DNA of 64,000 nucleotides, from positions 26,924-90,923 of the forward strand of contig JBDKSW010000005.1 in the NCBI GenBank assembly GCA_039698035.1, given 5' to 3'. This DNA comes from JAJFUI01 sp039698035 (GTDB lineage Bacteria > Planctomycetota > Planctomycetia > Pirellulales > Thermoguttaceae). A model generated the notes under the pieces. It was not told the origin of the DNA. It searched no databases and worked only from the letters and a program-made list of their open reading frames with translations. Made by a program: the position numbers and the translations under genes. Of the stretch, positions 8,758 through 17,724 are shown in pieces (the first letter of the stretch is position 1; each line of letters opens with the position of its first letter).

Positions 8758-9834
8758 TCAGGGGCCGACTCCGAAACCTTCGGCCAGCGTTCGGATCTGT
8801 TTCTCCTGCTCGGTCGTAAACGGCACTGCAGCGCCGGGAGGCGGCGATTCGGGCATCAAGCGCCGTGCAATCGCCTCCAAGAGCATGTCGATCCCATCGT
8901 CGCGCAACGCGCTGACCGGCAAACCGGCTGGCCGACCGCTCGGCGGGATGCCCAAGTCCGACTTGTTGTGCACGAGCAGGGCCTCGGGCCATTGGTCCCG
9001 TAGTTTCTGGTCTTCCTCGGACCACGGCCTGCTCAAGTCGCCCACCAGAACGACCAGGTCGGCCTGGCCGAGCCGCCGACGGGCCATCGCGATGCCGGCC
9101 GATTCCAACGGGTCGGAAACCTCGCGCAGTCCGGCCGTATCGCAAAGCTGCACGGGCCAGCCGTCGATGGCCGTGTCGAGGGTCACGGCATCGCGCGTCG
9201 TTCCAGGCGCGTGATGCACGATGGACCTTTCATGGCCGGCCAGGGCGTTCATCAGGCTGCTTTTGCCGGCGTTGGGGCGGCCGGCAAGCACGACCGTCCA
9301 CGGGCGGACCAGATGTCGCCCGAGCACGGCCCGCGACAACAAAAGGTCGATTTGCCGCCTAGCAGCGTCCGTGTCCCCGCGGTCGGCCGCTCGCCGCACG
9401 TCGTCGATGGCCCGCCGCAGCGCGCCCTGGTATTGGTCCAGCAGGATGGCAGCCGTCCGCTCGGTTCGGGCATCGGCCAACGCCAGCAGCGCGGCGGCCG
9501 CAATCGGGTCGGACTCGTTGGCTGCCCAGTCGCGCCAACGGACGGCCTGACAGCCGCACTTCACGAGCGTCTGCTCGATCTGGGCGACGGCGGCCAGACC
9601 TCCGTGGCAGTGCAGATCGACCGTATCGCGTCCATGCCGGCGCAGAACGACTTGCTCGCCGTCGGGGCCGCCGAAATGGCCGACGACGATTCGGTCCGCG
9701 GGGTATGCGTCGAGGGCCTGCCCACTTCGAGTGTGGAAGTGCGTTTGCAGGGCGGCCAGCGCGTCGGGCCCTTGGACCCGGAGCGTCGCGACAGCCCCGC
9801 GTCCCGGCGGGGTGAGTTGGATAACTTGAAGCAT
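8758..9834 (-). CDS. Short MnmE/TrmE-like GTPase lacking the C-terminal Cys motif
   Basis: A 358-residue protein; MnmE is normally about 450. The N-terminal domain (1-115) matches the MnmE folate-binding domain: LTPPGRGAVATLRVQG, and VDLHCHGG at 72-79. The G domain has G1 GRPNAGKSS (185-193), GTTRD (211-215), DTAG (232-235) and NKSD (290-293). The protein ends in GFGVGP rather than the FCIGK-type end that carries the Cys required for tRNA U34 modification, and the helical domain is shortened. It may be a reduced MnmE or a paralogue with another role. MnmG is encoded at 57-59 kb in the same window. It is convergent with lspA, 8 bases apart. Confidence 0.8.
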   Translation of the reverse strand: MLQVIQLTPPGRGAVATLRVQGPDALAALQTHFHTRSGQALDAYPADRIVVGHFGGPDGEQVVLRRHGRDTVDLHCHGGLAAVAQIEQTLVKCGCQAVRWRDWAANESDPIAAAALLALADARTERTAAILLDQYQGALRRAIDDVRRAADRGDTDAARRQIDLLLSRAVLGRHLVRPWTVVLAGRPNAGKSSLMNALAGHERSIVHHAPGTTRDAVTLDTAIDGWPVQLCDTAGLREVSDPLESAGIAMARRRLGQADLVVLVGDLSRPWSEEDQKLRDQWPEALLVHNKSDLGIPPSGRPAGLPVSALRDDGIDMLLEAIARRLMPESPPPGAAVPFTTEQEKQIRTLAEGFGVGP

Positions 9835-9915
9835 TGGCAGACTGCCTATTTTAGCCGTTCAGGAAGCGCTGGCAACCGCTTGCCGATTCGCCGGCTGGCT
9901 GCTAGGCTGCCAGGC

Positions 9916-10911
9916 ATGGGATTTCTTCTTGGGACCGATGAAGCGGGGCTGGGGCCGAACCTTGGGCCGCTGCTTATTTCGGCCACGGTTTGGGAAGCGC
10001 CGGACGACCTCGCGGGCCAAGATCTGTTCGAGCGGCTCGCCCATGTGATTTCAGAGCGGCCGCAGGGCGGTGGCCGTCGCTCGGGCCCGCGTGGAAGGGA
10101 CGGCGAGCCGACGCCCATTGTCATTGCCGACTCGAAGTCGCTCTATTCGCCGGAGAAGGGGCTGCGAAATCTCGAACGTGCGCTTTGGGCCACCTGGGGA
10201 CTGCTTGGATATTGCCCGCGAACGTGGCGCGACGTGTGGCGTGTCGCGGCGCCCGAGGCGTTGGACGAAATGGAGACGGTTCCGTGGTACCTCGGCTACG
10301 ACGAGCCCGCGCCGACGGCGTGCGACGGCGTGGACCTGGCGGGGCCCATCGAGCCGCTTCGCGCGGGGCTGGCCTCGGCCGACATACGACTGGTCGCCAT
10401 TCGCGGCAGGGCCGTTTTCGCGCACCAACTCAACGAGCTGATTGACCGGTACGGCTCGAAGGGGGCGGCCCTATCGCATGAGACTTTGGGACTCGCGGCC
10501 CAAATGATCGAGTCGCTCCCATCGGGCCCGATCTCGGTGATCTGCGACAAGCACGGCGGCCGCAACCGCTATGCCGACCTGCTCGCCGAGCACTTTCCAG
10601 ACGAGTTCATTCAGATTCACGGCGAGGCCGGGCCACGAAGCACGTACCGTTTTGGCCGACCGGAGCGCCGCGTCGAGTTTTGCTTCCGCGTGCGGGCGGA
10701 AGCCTGCCTGCCGGTCGCGCTGGCGTCGATGGCGTCCAAATATCTCCGCGAGTTGGCCATGCGGGCATTCAATCGTTTTTGGGCCGCACGCGTGCCCGAC
10801 CTGGAACCGACGGCCGGCTATCCGCTGGACGCCAAACGGTTCCGGGCCGACATCGCCCACCAACAGCGGCAACTAAACATCCACGACCGAATCCTTTGGC
10901 GGCAAAGATGA
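9916..10911 (+). CDS. RNase HII-like protein
   Basis: A 331-residue protein beginning at ATG 9916 with LLGTDEAGLGPNLGPL, which matches the RNase HII/HIII motif GxDEAGRGPxxGP (D8, E9). D72 lies in ADSKSL (the family's DSKkL), D211 in VICDKHGG is a candidate third metal ligand, and MASKYLREL resembles the SxxAKxxRD helix. RNase HII removes ribonucleotides from DNA. The protein is longer than typical RNase HII (about 200 residues) and has an insertion after DSKSL, so activity is inferred. It overlaps the next gene by 4 bases (ATGA), so the two are translationally coupled. A long in-frame extension upstream is antisense to the MnmE-like gene and is rejected. Confidence 0.7.
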   Translation: MGFLLGTDEAGLGPNLGPLLISATVWEAPDDLAGQDLFERLAHVISERPQGGGRRSGPRGRDGEPTPIVIADSKSLYSPEKGLRNLERALWATWGLLGYCPRTWRDVWRVAAPEALDEMETVPWYLGYDEPAPTACDGVDLAGPIEPLRAGLASADIRLVAIRGRAVFAHQLNELIDRYGSKGAALSHETLGLAAQMIESLPSGPISVICDKHGGRNRYADLLAEHFPDEFIQIHGEAGPRSTYRFGRPERRVEFCFRVRAEACLPVALASMASKYLRELAMRAFNRFWAARVPDLEPTAGYPLDAKRFRADIAHQQRQLNIHDRILWRQR

Positions 10912-11399
10912 ACCTCTCCATTGTTCGCCACGCTTGGGCATATGATCGCGACGACGGGCGGTGGCCCGAGGACTTGCGGCCGCTGACCGCCGAGGGCCGC
11001 GAGCGGTTTGCCAACATGGTCAAGGCGTTGGCGTTGCGTGGTCTGGCGCCGCAGTTGATCGCCACCAGCCCGCTGGCGCGATGCCAAGAGACGGCCGAGC
11101 TGTTGGCTGCGGGCGTGGCGAAGAACCCCAAGATCGTTCGGCTCGACGAACTGCGGCCGGGCTGCAACGTGGCGTCGCTCTTGCGATGGACCATGAAACA
11201 GGCCCGGGAATACGAACGAATCGCCTGGGTGGGCCACGCGCCGGACGTGGATCGGCTTTGCGCGGCGATGATTGGCGGCCCCGACGCGCTGATCCGATTC
11301 GCCAAGGGGACGATCGCGTCGATCGAGTTTGACGGTCCCCCGGGGCTGGGCGTCGGCGAACTCCACTGGCTGGTCACGGCCAAGGCGTTGGGGTGCTGA
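10908..11399 (+). CDS. SixA-like histidine phosphatase
   Basis: A 163-residue histidine-phosphatase-fold protein. The catalytic motif is SIVRHAWA with R7 and H8; the usual RHG glycine is Ala here. The second Arg is in TSPLARCQETAEL and the second His in WVGHAPDVDRL, the SixA arrangement. SixA-type enzymes dephosphorylate phosphohistidine proteins. The start overlaps the stop of the RNase HII-like gene (ATGA), indicating an operon. The substrate is not predictable. Confidence 0.82.
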   Translation: MNLSIVRHAWAYDRDDGRWPEDLRPLTAEGRERFANMVKALALRGLAPQLIATSPLARCQETAELLAAGVAKNPKIVRLDELRPGCNVASLLRWTMKQAREYERIAWVGHAPDVDRLCAAMIGGPDALIRFAKGTIASIEFDGPPGLGVGELHWLVTAKALGC

Positions 11400-11512
11400 G
11401 GGGCGCCGGCCTTTCAGGGGTCCGCCGGGGTTGGCGCGGCCGCGTTCGGGCCACCCCACTGCAGATGGAGGATGGCCGCTGCGGAGTGGTGGTGAATGCC
11501 AACGACCCGCCA

Positions 11513-11541
11513 TTGTTGCCTATTGCCGGACTCGTTACAAT
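11513..11541 (+). promoter_or_regulatory. Predicted promoter of rpsA
   Basis: TTGTTG (11513-11518), a 17-base spacer and TACAAT (11536-11541). The -10 lies about 210 bases before the rpsA ATG, leaving a long leader (11542-11751) in which I see no clear structured element. The whole 11400-11751 gap holds no gene. Confidence 0.5.
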
Positions 11542-11751
11542 GTTGGGTTCTCCCCGATGGCCCGCGGAGAGTCCCTTGGCGTCAAGGGACCGGGCGAACG
11601 GGGCAGTGGGTGTGTGCGTGCGTCGGGACTGTTTGCAGTATCGAGAGCTTGTCCGTTGAGCGGCCGACGGCGCGTCGGCTTGGTTCGGCAGATCGGGACG
11701 GCTGTTGTCAGAACTGCATGCGGTGCCCATGCTTGGAAAGCAGTCTGCTTC

Positions 11752-13578
11752 ATGGTCAACCGTAACCTAATTCGAGGACTGGACCTTACCGAACAAGAAT
11801 GGCAAGAGGAGCTCGATTCCGCGCTCCAGGGCGTGCCGGCTGAAGAGATCGCCTGGACGACCCAGGAGATGGAATTGAACAAGATCGTCGAAGGCCGCGT
11901 CCTGCGGGTCGAAGGCGATGTGGTGCTGGTCGATGTCGGGTACAAGAGCGAAGGCATCATCTTCCGGAACGAGTGGGAAGAAGGCGAGCCGCTGCCCGAG
12001 CCGGGCACCAAGGTCAAAGTCCTGATTGAGGACGTCGAGGACATCCAGGGTCTGGTCGACGACTCGCGCGGCATGATTACCCTCAGCAAGCGCAAGGCCG
12101 AGAAGATCGAGGCCTGGCTGAAGGTGATGGAAACGGTCCATGAAGGCGATATCGTCACGGGCATCGCCACCAAGAAGATCAAGGGCGGATTGCTGGTCGA
12201 CATCGGCGTCAACGTGTTTCTGCCCGCCAGCCAAGTTGACGTGCGTCGTCCGGCCGACATTGGCGACTATCTGGGCCGCACGATTCAGTGCCTCGTGCTG
12301 AAGATCGACGAAGCCCGGCGGAACATCGTCGTCAGCCGTCGTGCGTTGATCGAGTCGGAGCGGGCCGAGAAGAAGGCCCAACTCCTGGCCGAGCTCGAAG
12401 TGGGTCAGCGCCGCAAGGGCATCGTCAAGAACATCGCCGAATTTGGCGCGTTCGTCGACCTCGGCGGCATCGACGGCCTTCTGCACATCACCGACATGAG
12501 CTGGGGACGGATCAATCATCCTTCCGAGATGGTCTCGATCGACCAGGAAATCGAAGTGCAAATTCTGCACATCGATCACGAGAAGGAAAAGATCGCTCTG
12601 GGCCTGAAGCAACGGACGCCGAGCCCGTGGGAAACGGTCGAGCAGAAGTACACCGTCGGCTCGCGCATCAAGGGCAAGGTCGTCAACGTGATGACCTACG
12701 GCGCTTTCGTGAAGCTCGAAGAGGGCATCGAGGGCCTGGTTCACATCAGCGAGATGTCGTGGACCCGGCGTATCAGCCATCCGAGCGAGTTGGTCCAGCC
12801 CGACGACGAGATCGAAGTCGTCGTCCTTGGCATCAACAAAGAGAAACAAGAGATCTCGCTGGGCATCAAGCAGACCCAGGAGAACCCGTGGGATCGCGTC
12901 GGGGATCGCTACCCGATCGGCAGCATGGTCAAGGGCACCGTCCGCAACCTGACCAACTACGGCGCTTTCATCGAGATCGAGGAAGGCATCGACGGTCTCT
13001 TGCACGTCAGCGACATGTCTTGGACCCGCAAGATCAGCCATCCCAACGAAATGGTCGAGAAGGGCCAGGAGCTGGAATGCCGCGTGCTGTCGGTCGATCA
13101 GGACCGCCGCCGCATCGCGTTGGGGCTGAAGCAGATGGCCGAAGACCCGTGGGCCACGGACATCCCGTCGAAGTATCAGCCGGGCCAGATCGTCAAGGGT
13201 CCCGTGACCAAGATCACCAACTTCGGCGTCTTCGTCGGCCTCGAAAACGGCCTGGAAGGTCTGCTCCACATCTCCGAGCTGGCCGACCACAAGGTCGAGG
13301 ATCCCGAGGAAGTCGTCAAGGTCGGCGAGATCATCGAGGTCAAGGTTTTGCGTGTTGATCCCGACGAGCGGAAGATCGGCCTGTCGCGGAAGCGCGTCGA
13401 GTGGGCCGAGGAAGAGGTCGCCGCGGCCGAAGCAACGCCCGGCGCCGCGGGCGCCGCGCGTCCGCAGACACCGTCGGCCGAACTCAAGGGTGGTGTTGGC
13501 GACGGGGCCGGCCCGCTGTTCAAGCTCGAATCGACCGAAAAGCCGGAAGAATCGGCAGAACCCGAAGCCAACGGGTAG
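11752..13578 (+). CDS. rpsA: 30S ribosomal protein S1
   Basis: S1 unwinds and recruits mRNA on the 30S subunit. The 608-residue protein starts at ATG 11752 (MVNRNLIRG) and contains six S1 OB-fold repeats at roughly residues 45-120, 135-205, 220-290, 305-375, 390-460 and 475-550. Repeats 3-6 show the strong pattern GxVxNxxxFGAFVxLxxGxxGLLHxSxMSW. An Ala/Pro/Glu-rich tail of about 45 residues follows. The longer upstream frame begins inside the preceding gene and is rejected. It is preceded by its own promoter and followed by a clear terminator, so it is probably monocistronic. Confidence 0.95.
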   Translation: MVNRNLIRGLDLTEQEWQEELDSALQGVPAEEIAWTTQEMELNKIVEGRVLRVEGDVVLVDVGYKSEGIIFRNEWEEGEPLPEPGTKVKVLIEDVEDIQGLVDDSRGMITLSKRKAEKIEAWLKVMETVHEGDIVTGIATKKIKGGLLVDIGVNVFLPASQVDVRRPADIGDYLGRTIQCLVLKIDEARRNIVVSRRALIESERAEKKAQLLAELEVGQRRKGIVKNIAEFGAFVDLGGIDGLLHITDMSWGRINHPSEMVSIDQEIEVQILHIDHEKEKIALGLKQRTPSPWETVEQKYTVGSRIKGKVVNVMTYGAFVKLEEGIEGLVHISEMSWTRRISHPSELVQPDDEIEVVVLGINKEKQEISLGIKQTQENPWDRVGDRYPIGSMVKGTVRNLTNYGAFIEIEEGIDGLLHVSDMSWTRKISHPNEMVEKGQELECRVLSVDQDRRRIALGLKQMAEDPWATDIPSKYQPGQIVKGPVTKITNFGVFVGLENGLEGLLHISELADHKVEDPEEVVKVGEIIEVKVLRVDPDERKIGLSRKRVEWAEEEVAAAEATPGAAGAARPQTPSAELKGGVGDGAGPLFKLESTEKPEESAEPEANG

Positions 13579-13643
13579 CCCGCCGGACGGTCGCCCGCCA
13601 GTGTGCGAGCGACCGGACGAGCGGACCGAAGTGAATTTGCACG

Positions 13644-13679
13644 AGAGCCTCCGAATTGCGATTCGGGGGCTCTTTTTTT
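13644..13679 (+). terminator. Rho-independent terminator of rpsA
   Basis: A 13-base stem (13644-13656 with 13661-13673, one G-T pair) has a TGCG loop and is followed by a run of seven T. It lies 65 bases after the rpsA stop. Confidence 0.9.
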
Positions 13680-13870
13680 CTGCACACTCGGAACCAACGC
13701 TACATTCGTCCCAGTTCGGCGCATCACTGCTTCCTTGCAGAAACCCCGCAGTCTGCGCCGATAGTGAGGTGTACCAAGCGAGCTAAACTCGATCTGACTC
13801 TCCACAGCCCCCAATCGCGCCTTGCCCCAGGGCGAGGAAGCCGCTTCGCGCGGTGCGACGAGTAAGCATA

Positions 13871-14746
13871 ATGACCAAAACCACCCGCCGCCGCGTTTCG
13901 CCCTCCGTCCAGTCGCCGTTGGAGACGTATCTCCGCGAGATCAACGAGACGTCGTTGCTTTCGGCCAAGGACGAGCACGATCTGGCCGTGGCCATCGGCA
14001 ACGGCGACGGTCAGGCCCGCGACCGCATGGTCCGCGCCAACCTTCGTCTGGTCGTCAACATCGCCCGAGGCTACACGGGCAAGGGCCTCAGCCTTCAGGA
14101 CTTGATCGAAGAAGGCAACCTGGGACTGCTGCGAGCGGTCGAAGGTTTCGACCCGGCCATTGGCACCCGGTTCTCCACCTACGCCAGCTACTGGATCAAG
14201 CAGTCGATCAAGCGAGCCCTGATCAACACGGCCAAGACGATCCGCATTCCGGCCTACATGGTCGAGCTGCTGTCGAAGTGGCGTCGTGCGAGTTCGCGGT
14301 TGGCCGAAGAGATGGGCCGCACGCCAACGCCCGAGGAGACAGCCCGCGTCCTCGGTTTGCCGCGCAAAAAGCTGCCGATCATCAAGAAGGCGATCCGCAT
14401 TTACAATCTGACGCCGCAGACCGATCAGGCCGAGGCTGGTTGGTCGCTGGGCGAGATGGTCATGGACGACCGGGCGCGCTCTCCCGATGAGGAGCTGGTC
14501 GAGAGCGACAACTTGACGCACGTCATGCGGCAGTTGCAGACGATGGACCCGCGCGAGGCGACCGTCTTGCGGATGCGTTTTGGTCTCGATGACAACGAGC
14601 CTCGCACGCTGAAGGAGATCGGCGAAAGCCTTGGCCTGACCCGCGAGCGTGTCCGCCAGATCGAGACGGAAGCCCTCGGCAAGCTGGCCGAGAGTCTCGA
14701 AGGCCCCGTCGAATTCGAGATGGTCGGTGCCGGCATGAGGGATTAG
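13871..14746 (+). CDS. Sigma-70 family RNA polymerase sigma factor (group 1/2-like)
   Basis: A 291-residue sigma factor from ATG 13871. Region 1.2 is QSPLETYLREINETSLLSA. Region 2 has the core-binding NLRLVVNIARGYTGKGLSLQDLIEEGNLGLLRAVEGFDP and the -10-recognising TRFSTYASYWIKQSIKRAL. Region 3 follows, and region 4 ends in the helix-turn-helix TLKEIGESLGLTRERVRQIE. It is close to primary sigma factors but lacks the long N-terminal region 1.1, so it is a SigA/RpoS-like group 2 factor. It could read the consensus-like promoters seen throughout this window. There is no operon partner. Confidence 0.92.
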   Translation: MTKTTRRRVSPSVQSPLETYLREINETSLLSAKDEHDLAVAIGNGDGQARDRMVRANLRLVVNIARGYTGKGLSLQDLIEEGNLGLLRAVEGFDPAIGTRFSTYASYWIKQSIKRALINTAKTIRIPAYMVELLSKWRRASSRLAEEMGRTPTPEETARVLGLPRKKLPIIKKAIRIYNLTPQTDQAEAGWSLGEMVMDDRARSPDEELVESDNLTHVMRQLQTMDPREATVLRMRFGLDDNEPRTLKEIGESLGLTRERVRQIETEALGKLAESLEGPVEFEMVGAGMRD

Positions 14747-15070
14747 CGGCCGTTTGATGAAGCCGTGCATCGCGTGGGACGTCGCCAGGGCCACGGTCGG
14801 CCTGGGGGCACGCTTGCCCAAGCATGGCGTGGCATGGCCGCGCGAGCATTTCGACGGACTCTGAAGCGGGGCGTTCGTTGCCCTGGACAAACGGCCCGGC
14901 CGAGCGCATCATGGTCGGTGACACGGTTTGCCCAAGCCTCGGCAAGTCTGGGCGGCGATGTCAGAATTGGAAATTTCGCAAGTTGCTGACCAAGGCCGCC
15001 TCGCTGGAAATCCAGCGGTCCGCTGGCCAAGCCAACGTTGGACACTGTCTCCAGGCCCCGACTTCGCTCC
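14747..15070 (+). other. Intergenic region without a supported gene
   Basis: These 324 bases between the sigma factor and tmk hold no reading frame with a ribosome-binding site or family character on either strand. A short GGGCA-CGCT-TGCCC hairpin lies near 14805. No clear terminator or promoter is seen. Confidence 0.5.
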
Positions 15071-15673
15071 ATGTTTCTTTCCCTCGACGGCAGCGACGGC
15101 ACCGGTAAATCGACCCAGGTCGAGCTCCTGGCCGACTGGCTTCGCGGCCGCGGCCACGACGTGTTGGTCTGCCGCGACCCGGGCAGCACGCCGTTGGGCG
15201 AGTCGGTGCGTGGGCTGCTCCTCGACCGGCACGACTTGCGGATTCATCGCTGCAGCGAGATGCTTCTCTACATGGCCGCGCGGGCGCAGATGGTCGAGGA
15301 AGTGATCCGACCGGCCCTTGACCAGGGCAAGACGGTCATCAGCGACCGGTACCTGTTGGCCAACGTGGTCTACCAGGGACACGCCGGCGGGCTCGACGTG
15401 GCGACGCTCTGGGAGGTCGGTCAAATTGCTACAGGCGGACTGATGCCCGACCTGACGATCGTGCTTGACGTTCCGGCCGAGGTGGCCGCCGTCCGGATGG
15501 ACCGACCGCTGGACCGCATGGAGCGTCAGGGCGACGCCTTCCATGCCCGAGTCCGGCAGGGCTTTCTCACGGAAGCGGCCCGAGCGCCAGAGCGGATCGC
15601 GGTGGTCGACGCCAGCGGTCGCATCGACGACGTGCAACGGGCGATTCAGAAAATCCTGATCGATCGGGGGTGA
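15071..15673 (+). CDS. tmk: Thymidylate kinase
   Basis: Phosphorylates dTMP to dTDP. The 200-residue protein starts at ATG 15071 with MFLSLDGSDGTGKST, a P-loop at 7-14. Next come RDPGSTPLGE (a variant of the REPGGTxLGE motif) and a DRYxxxxxxYQ segment (SDRYLLANVVYQGHAG). A lid region follows that has no second Arg-rich motif. The stop overlaps the holB start by 3 bases, so the two genes are translationally coupled, a pairing seen in many bacteria. Confidence 0.95.
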   Translation: MFLSLDGSDGTGKSTQVELLADWLRGRGHDVLVCRDPGSTPLGESVRGLLLDRHDLRIHRCSEMLLYMAARAQMVEEVIRPALDQGKTVISDRYLLANVVYQGHAGGLDVATLWEVGQIATGGLMPDLTIVLDVPAEVAAVRMDRPLDRMERQGDAFHARVRQGFLTEAARAPERIAVVDASGRIDDVQRAIQKILIDRG

Positions 15674-16719
15674 GCTTGTCCTGGCACGGCATCGAAGGAC
15701 ACGACGCGATTGTCGAGCAGTTCCGCCGGGCGCTCGCCCGCGGGCGACTGGCGAGCAGTTTTCTGTTCGCCGGACCGGCCGGCATCGGCAAGCGGGCGTT
15801 CGCCGCCAAGTTGGCGCAGGCGATGCTCTGCCAGACGCGGCCCGAGACGGCGTTGGACCCTTGCGAGTCGTGCCCATCATGCGTTCAGGCGGCCGCCGGC
15901 GTCCATCCCGACATCGAAGTGGTGGCCAAGCCGGCCGACAAGTCGTTCATTCCGCTCGAGCTGTTTTTGGGCGACCGGGAGCACCGACGCCGCGAAGGGC
16001 TGTGCCATCGCATCGGTTTGAAGCCGTATCTGGGCGGCCGAAAAATCGCCCTGATCGACGACGCCGACTATCTGAACGCCGAGGCGGCCAACGCGCTGCT
16101 GAAGACGCTCGAAGAACCGCCGCCGCGGTCGGTGCTCATCCTGATCGGAACCACGCCCGCCAAACAGTTGCCGACGATCCGTTCGCGGTGCCAACTGATC
16201 CGGTTTCAGCCGCTCGCGCCGGAAATTGTCAGCAAGCTATTGGCGGCCAAGGGGCTTGTGAGCAGCCTGGCCGACGCCGAGCGACTTGCCCCCTACAGCG
16301 GCGGAAGCATTCAGCGGGCGTTGGAGCTTGCCGACCAAGGTTTATGGGCGTTTCGCAGCGCGCTCTGGGAGGGTCTTGGGCAGCCCAGGCTCGACAGCGT
16401 CCGGCTCGCGCAGCACGTGGCCGCCTTTGTCGACGGCGCCGGCAAAGAGGCTTCGGCCCGGCGTGTTCGACTGCGACAGGTCATCGCGTTTGCCGCCGAC
16501 TTCTATCGGCAACTCATGCTGGCCCAATCGGGCGGCGGCGCCTCGATGGATGAGGAATTGCAGCAGCGCGTCGTGCAAGCGTTGGAGCACGGTCAGACCA
16601 ACACGGAAGCGGCTCTCGCAAGACTGGACCGGTGTCTCGATGCGACGGCTGAAATCGATCGAAACGCCAACCAGGCCACGCTCATCGAGTGCTGGGTGGA
16701 TGACCTGGCGCGGGCGTGA
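15670..16719 (+). CDS. holB: DNA polymerase III delta-prime subunit
   Basis: Clamp-loader subunit of the replicative polymerase. The 349-residue AAA+ protein begins at GTG 15670, inside the end of tmk. The Walker A-like motif GPAGIGKR is at 35-42. A zinc module uses Cys54, Cys65, Cys68 and Cys71. IALIDDADYLNAEAANALLKTLEEPPP matches Walker B and the sensor region of delta-prime/gamma, and PTIRSRCQLIRFQPL holds the SRC motif. The C-terminal collar domain is poorly conserved, as usual. Confidence 0.93.
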   Translation: MSLSWHGIEGHDAIVEQFRRALARGRLASSFLFAGPAGIGKRAFAAKLAQAMLCQTRPETALDPCESCPSCVQAAAGVHPDIEVVAKPADKSFIPLELFLGDREHRRREGLCHRIGLKPYLGGRKIALIDDADYLNAEAANALLKTLEEPPPRSVLILIGTTPAKQLPTIRSRCQLIRFQPLAPEIVSKLLAAKGLVSSLADAERLAPYSGGSIQRALELADQGLWAFRSALWEGLGQPRLDSVRLAQHVAAFVDGAGKEASARRVRLRQVIAFAADFYRQLMLAQSGGGASMDEELQQRVVQALEHGQTNTEAALARLDRCLDATAEIDRNANQATLIECWVDDLARA

Positions 16720-16735
16720 TCGAAGGCGTCAACGA

Positions 16736-17170
16736 TCAGCCATCGGTCATGGCGTCACCGCAGACGGTCAAGACGAGCTTGCGGCGGCCGCCGTGACGAC
16801 GATGCTCGCCCAAGCAGATTCCCTGCCACGTGCCGAGACAGAGCTGGCCGTCGCGGATGGGCACCGTCAACGAGCACCCCAGCAGTGCGGACTTGACGTG
16901 GCCCGGCATGTCGTCCGCCCCCTCGTCCGTGTGTCGGTAGGGGAAGTCGTCGGGAGCGACCGAGTCGAGGACACGGTCCAAATCGGTGAGCACGTCCGGG
17001 TCGGCGTTCTCGTTGATCGACAATGAGGCCGACGTGTGCCTCAGAAAGACATGCAGCAACCCGACGCGGATCCGCGTGATCTCGGGCAGGGCTTCCACCA
17101 CGAAGTGGGTGATGCCGTGACAACCGCGACGAAACTCTGGCAGCAGGATTTCCCGTTGAAGCCAACTCAA
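16736..17170 (-). CDS. YjbQ/UPF0047 family protein
   Basis: A 144-residue single-domain protein with the family signatures HVFLRHTSASLSINENADPDV and YRHTDEGADDMPGHVKSALLG, then a GTWQGICLGEHR end. Members have been linked to a weak thiamine-phosphate synthase activity; the true role is uncertain. The start is TTG 17170, 8-9 bases after GGAGA; no better start is in range. It is convergent with holB. Confidence 0.88.
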   Translation of the reverse strand: MSWLQREILLPEFRRGCHGITHFVVEALPEITRIRVGLLHVFLRHTSASLSINENADPDVLTDLDRVLDSVAPDDFPYRHTDEGADDMPGHVKSALLGCSLTVPIRDGQLCLGTWQGICLGEHRRHGGRRKLVLTVCGDAMTDG

Positions 17171-17245
17171 CTGGCGGTTCTCCGTGGCGACTGGCCGGCA
17201 CGTTCTGCCCAGTTTACCTTCTGGCGTTCCGAGCGCGAAGTATTT

Positions 17246-17274
17246 TTGCCGGAGCCAAATTTGTCGTGTACAAT
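17246..17274 (+). promoter_or_regulatory. Predicted promoter upstream of the 71-residue protein
   Basis: TTGCCG (17246-17251), a 17-base spacer and TACAAT (17269-17274). It implies a leader of about 225 bases before ATG 17509, in a region of noticeably lower G+C. Nothing else is recognised in 17171-17508. Confidence 0.5.
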
Positions 17275-17508
17275 GTAGCTGTCGCGCGTGGGCGAGTGAA
17301 TGCCCCGCCCGGACGACCGTGTTGCGCTCATCGGAAGCTGCGTCCGCGAATGAGACGCAGAGAGAACGTGAAGCCCGCCCCCCGATGAGAATTTCCCAAA
17401 CAAAATGCTTGACTAGCGGGTTTTTTCAGCGATAATCGAGTGTTTTGGCCAGGTTGGGCGAGGTTTCCTGGCGCAGCTAGTCGAGGCCAGTCACGGAGTT
17501 GTTTGTCC

Positions 17509-17724
17509 ATGCGAAATGTGTTCGATGCGATTTTGGAGTGCGGGCATGACGAGGACTTTCTGCCCGCCGAGAACGATGAATTTGGCGGCACCGACGCACC
17601 CGCTGGCTCACGTGCGAAGATCGACGTGTTGGCCGAGCGGGTGATGCGGGGTCAGCCCCTGTGGCACCCGAGTGATCGTTCCGACTACAGTGGTTTGACC
17701 GGAGCGGTTCGGCCTCGCGCGTGA
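17509..17724 (+). CDS. Small acidic protein of unknown function
   Basis: A 71-residue protein from ATG 17509, with GGAG about 11 bases upstream. It contains ECGHDEDFLPAENDEFGG and then a helix (KIDVLAERVMRGQPLWHPSD). I do not recognise a family. Supporting features are a good promoter upstream, a plausible ribosome-binding site and a hairpin pair at the 3' end. It is convergent with csrA. Confidence 0.55.
   Translation: MRNVFDAILECGHDEDFLPAENDEFGGTDAPAGSRAKIDVLAERVMRGQPLWHPSDRSDYSGLTGAVRPRA

Noticed and set aside
9211..9915. Upstream extension of the RNase HII-like gene to 566 codons
   Set aside because: It is antisense to the MnmE-like gene, and the DEAG motif begins right after ATG 9916.
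11767..13290. Long minus-strand frame of 507 codons
   Set aside because: It is antisense to the S1 repeats of rpsA, and its repeats mirror those of S1.
14743..15189. Possible 148-codon minus-strand gene
   Set aside because: It overlaps tmk in antisense and has no start signal.
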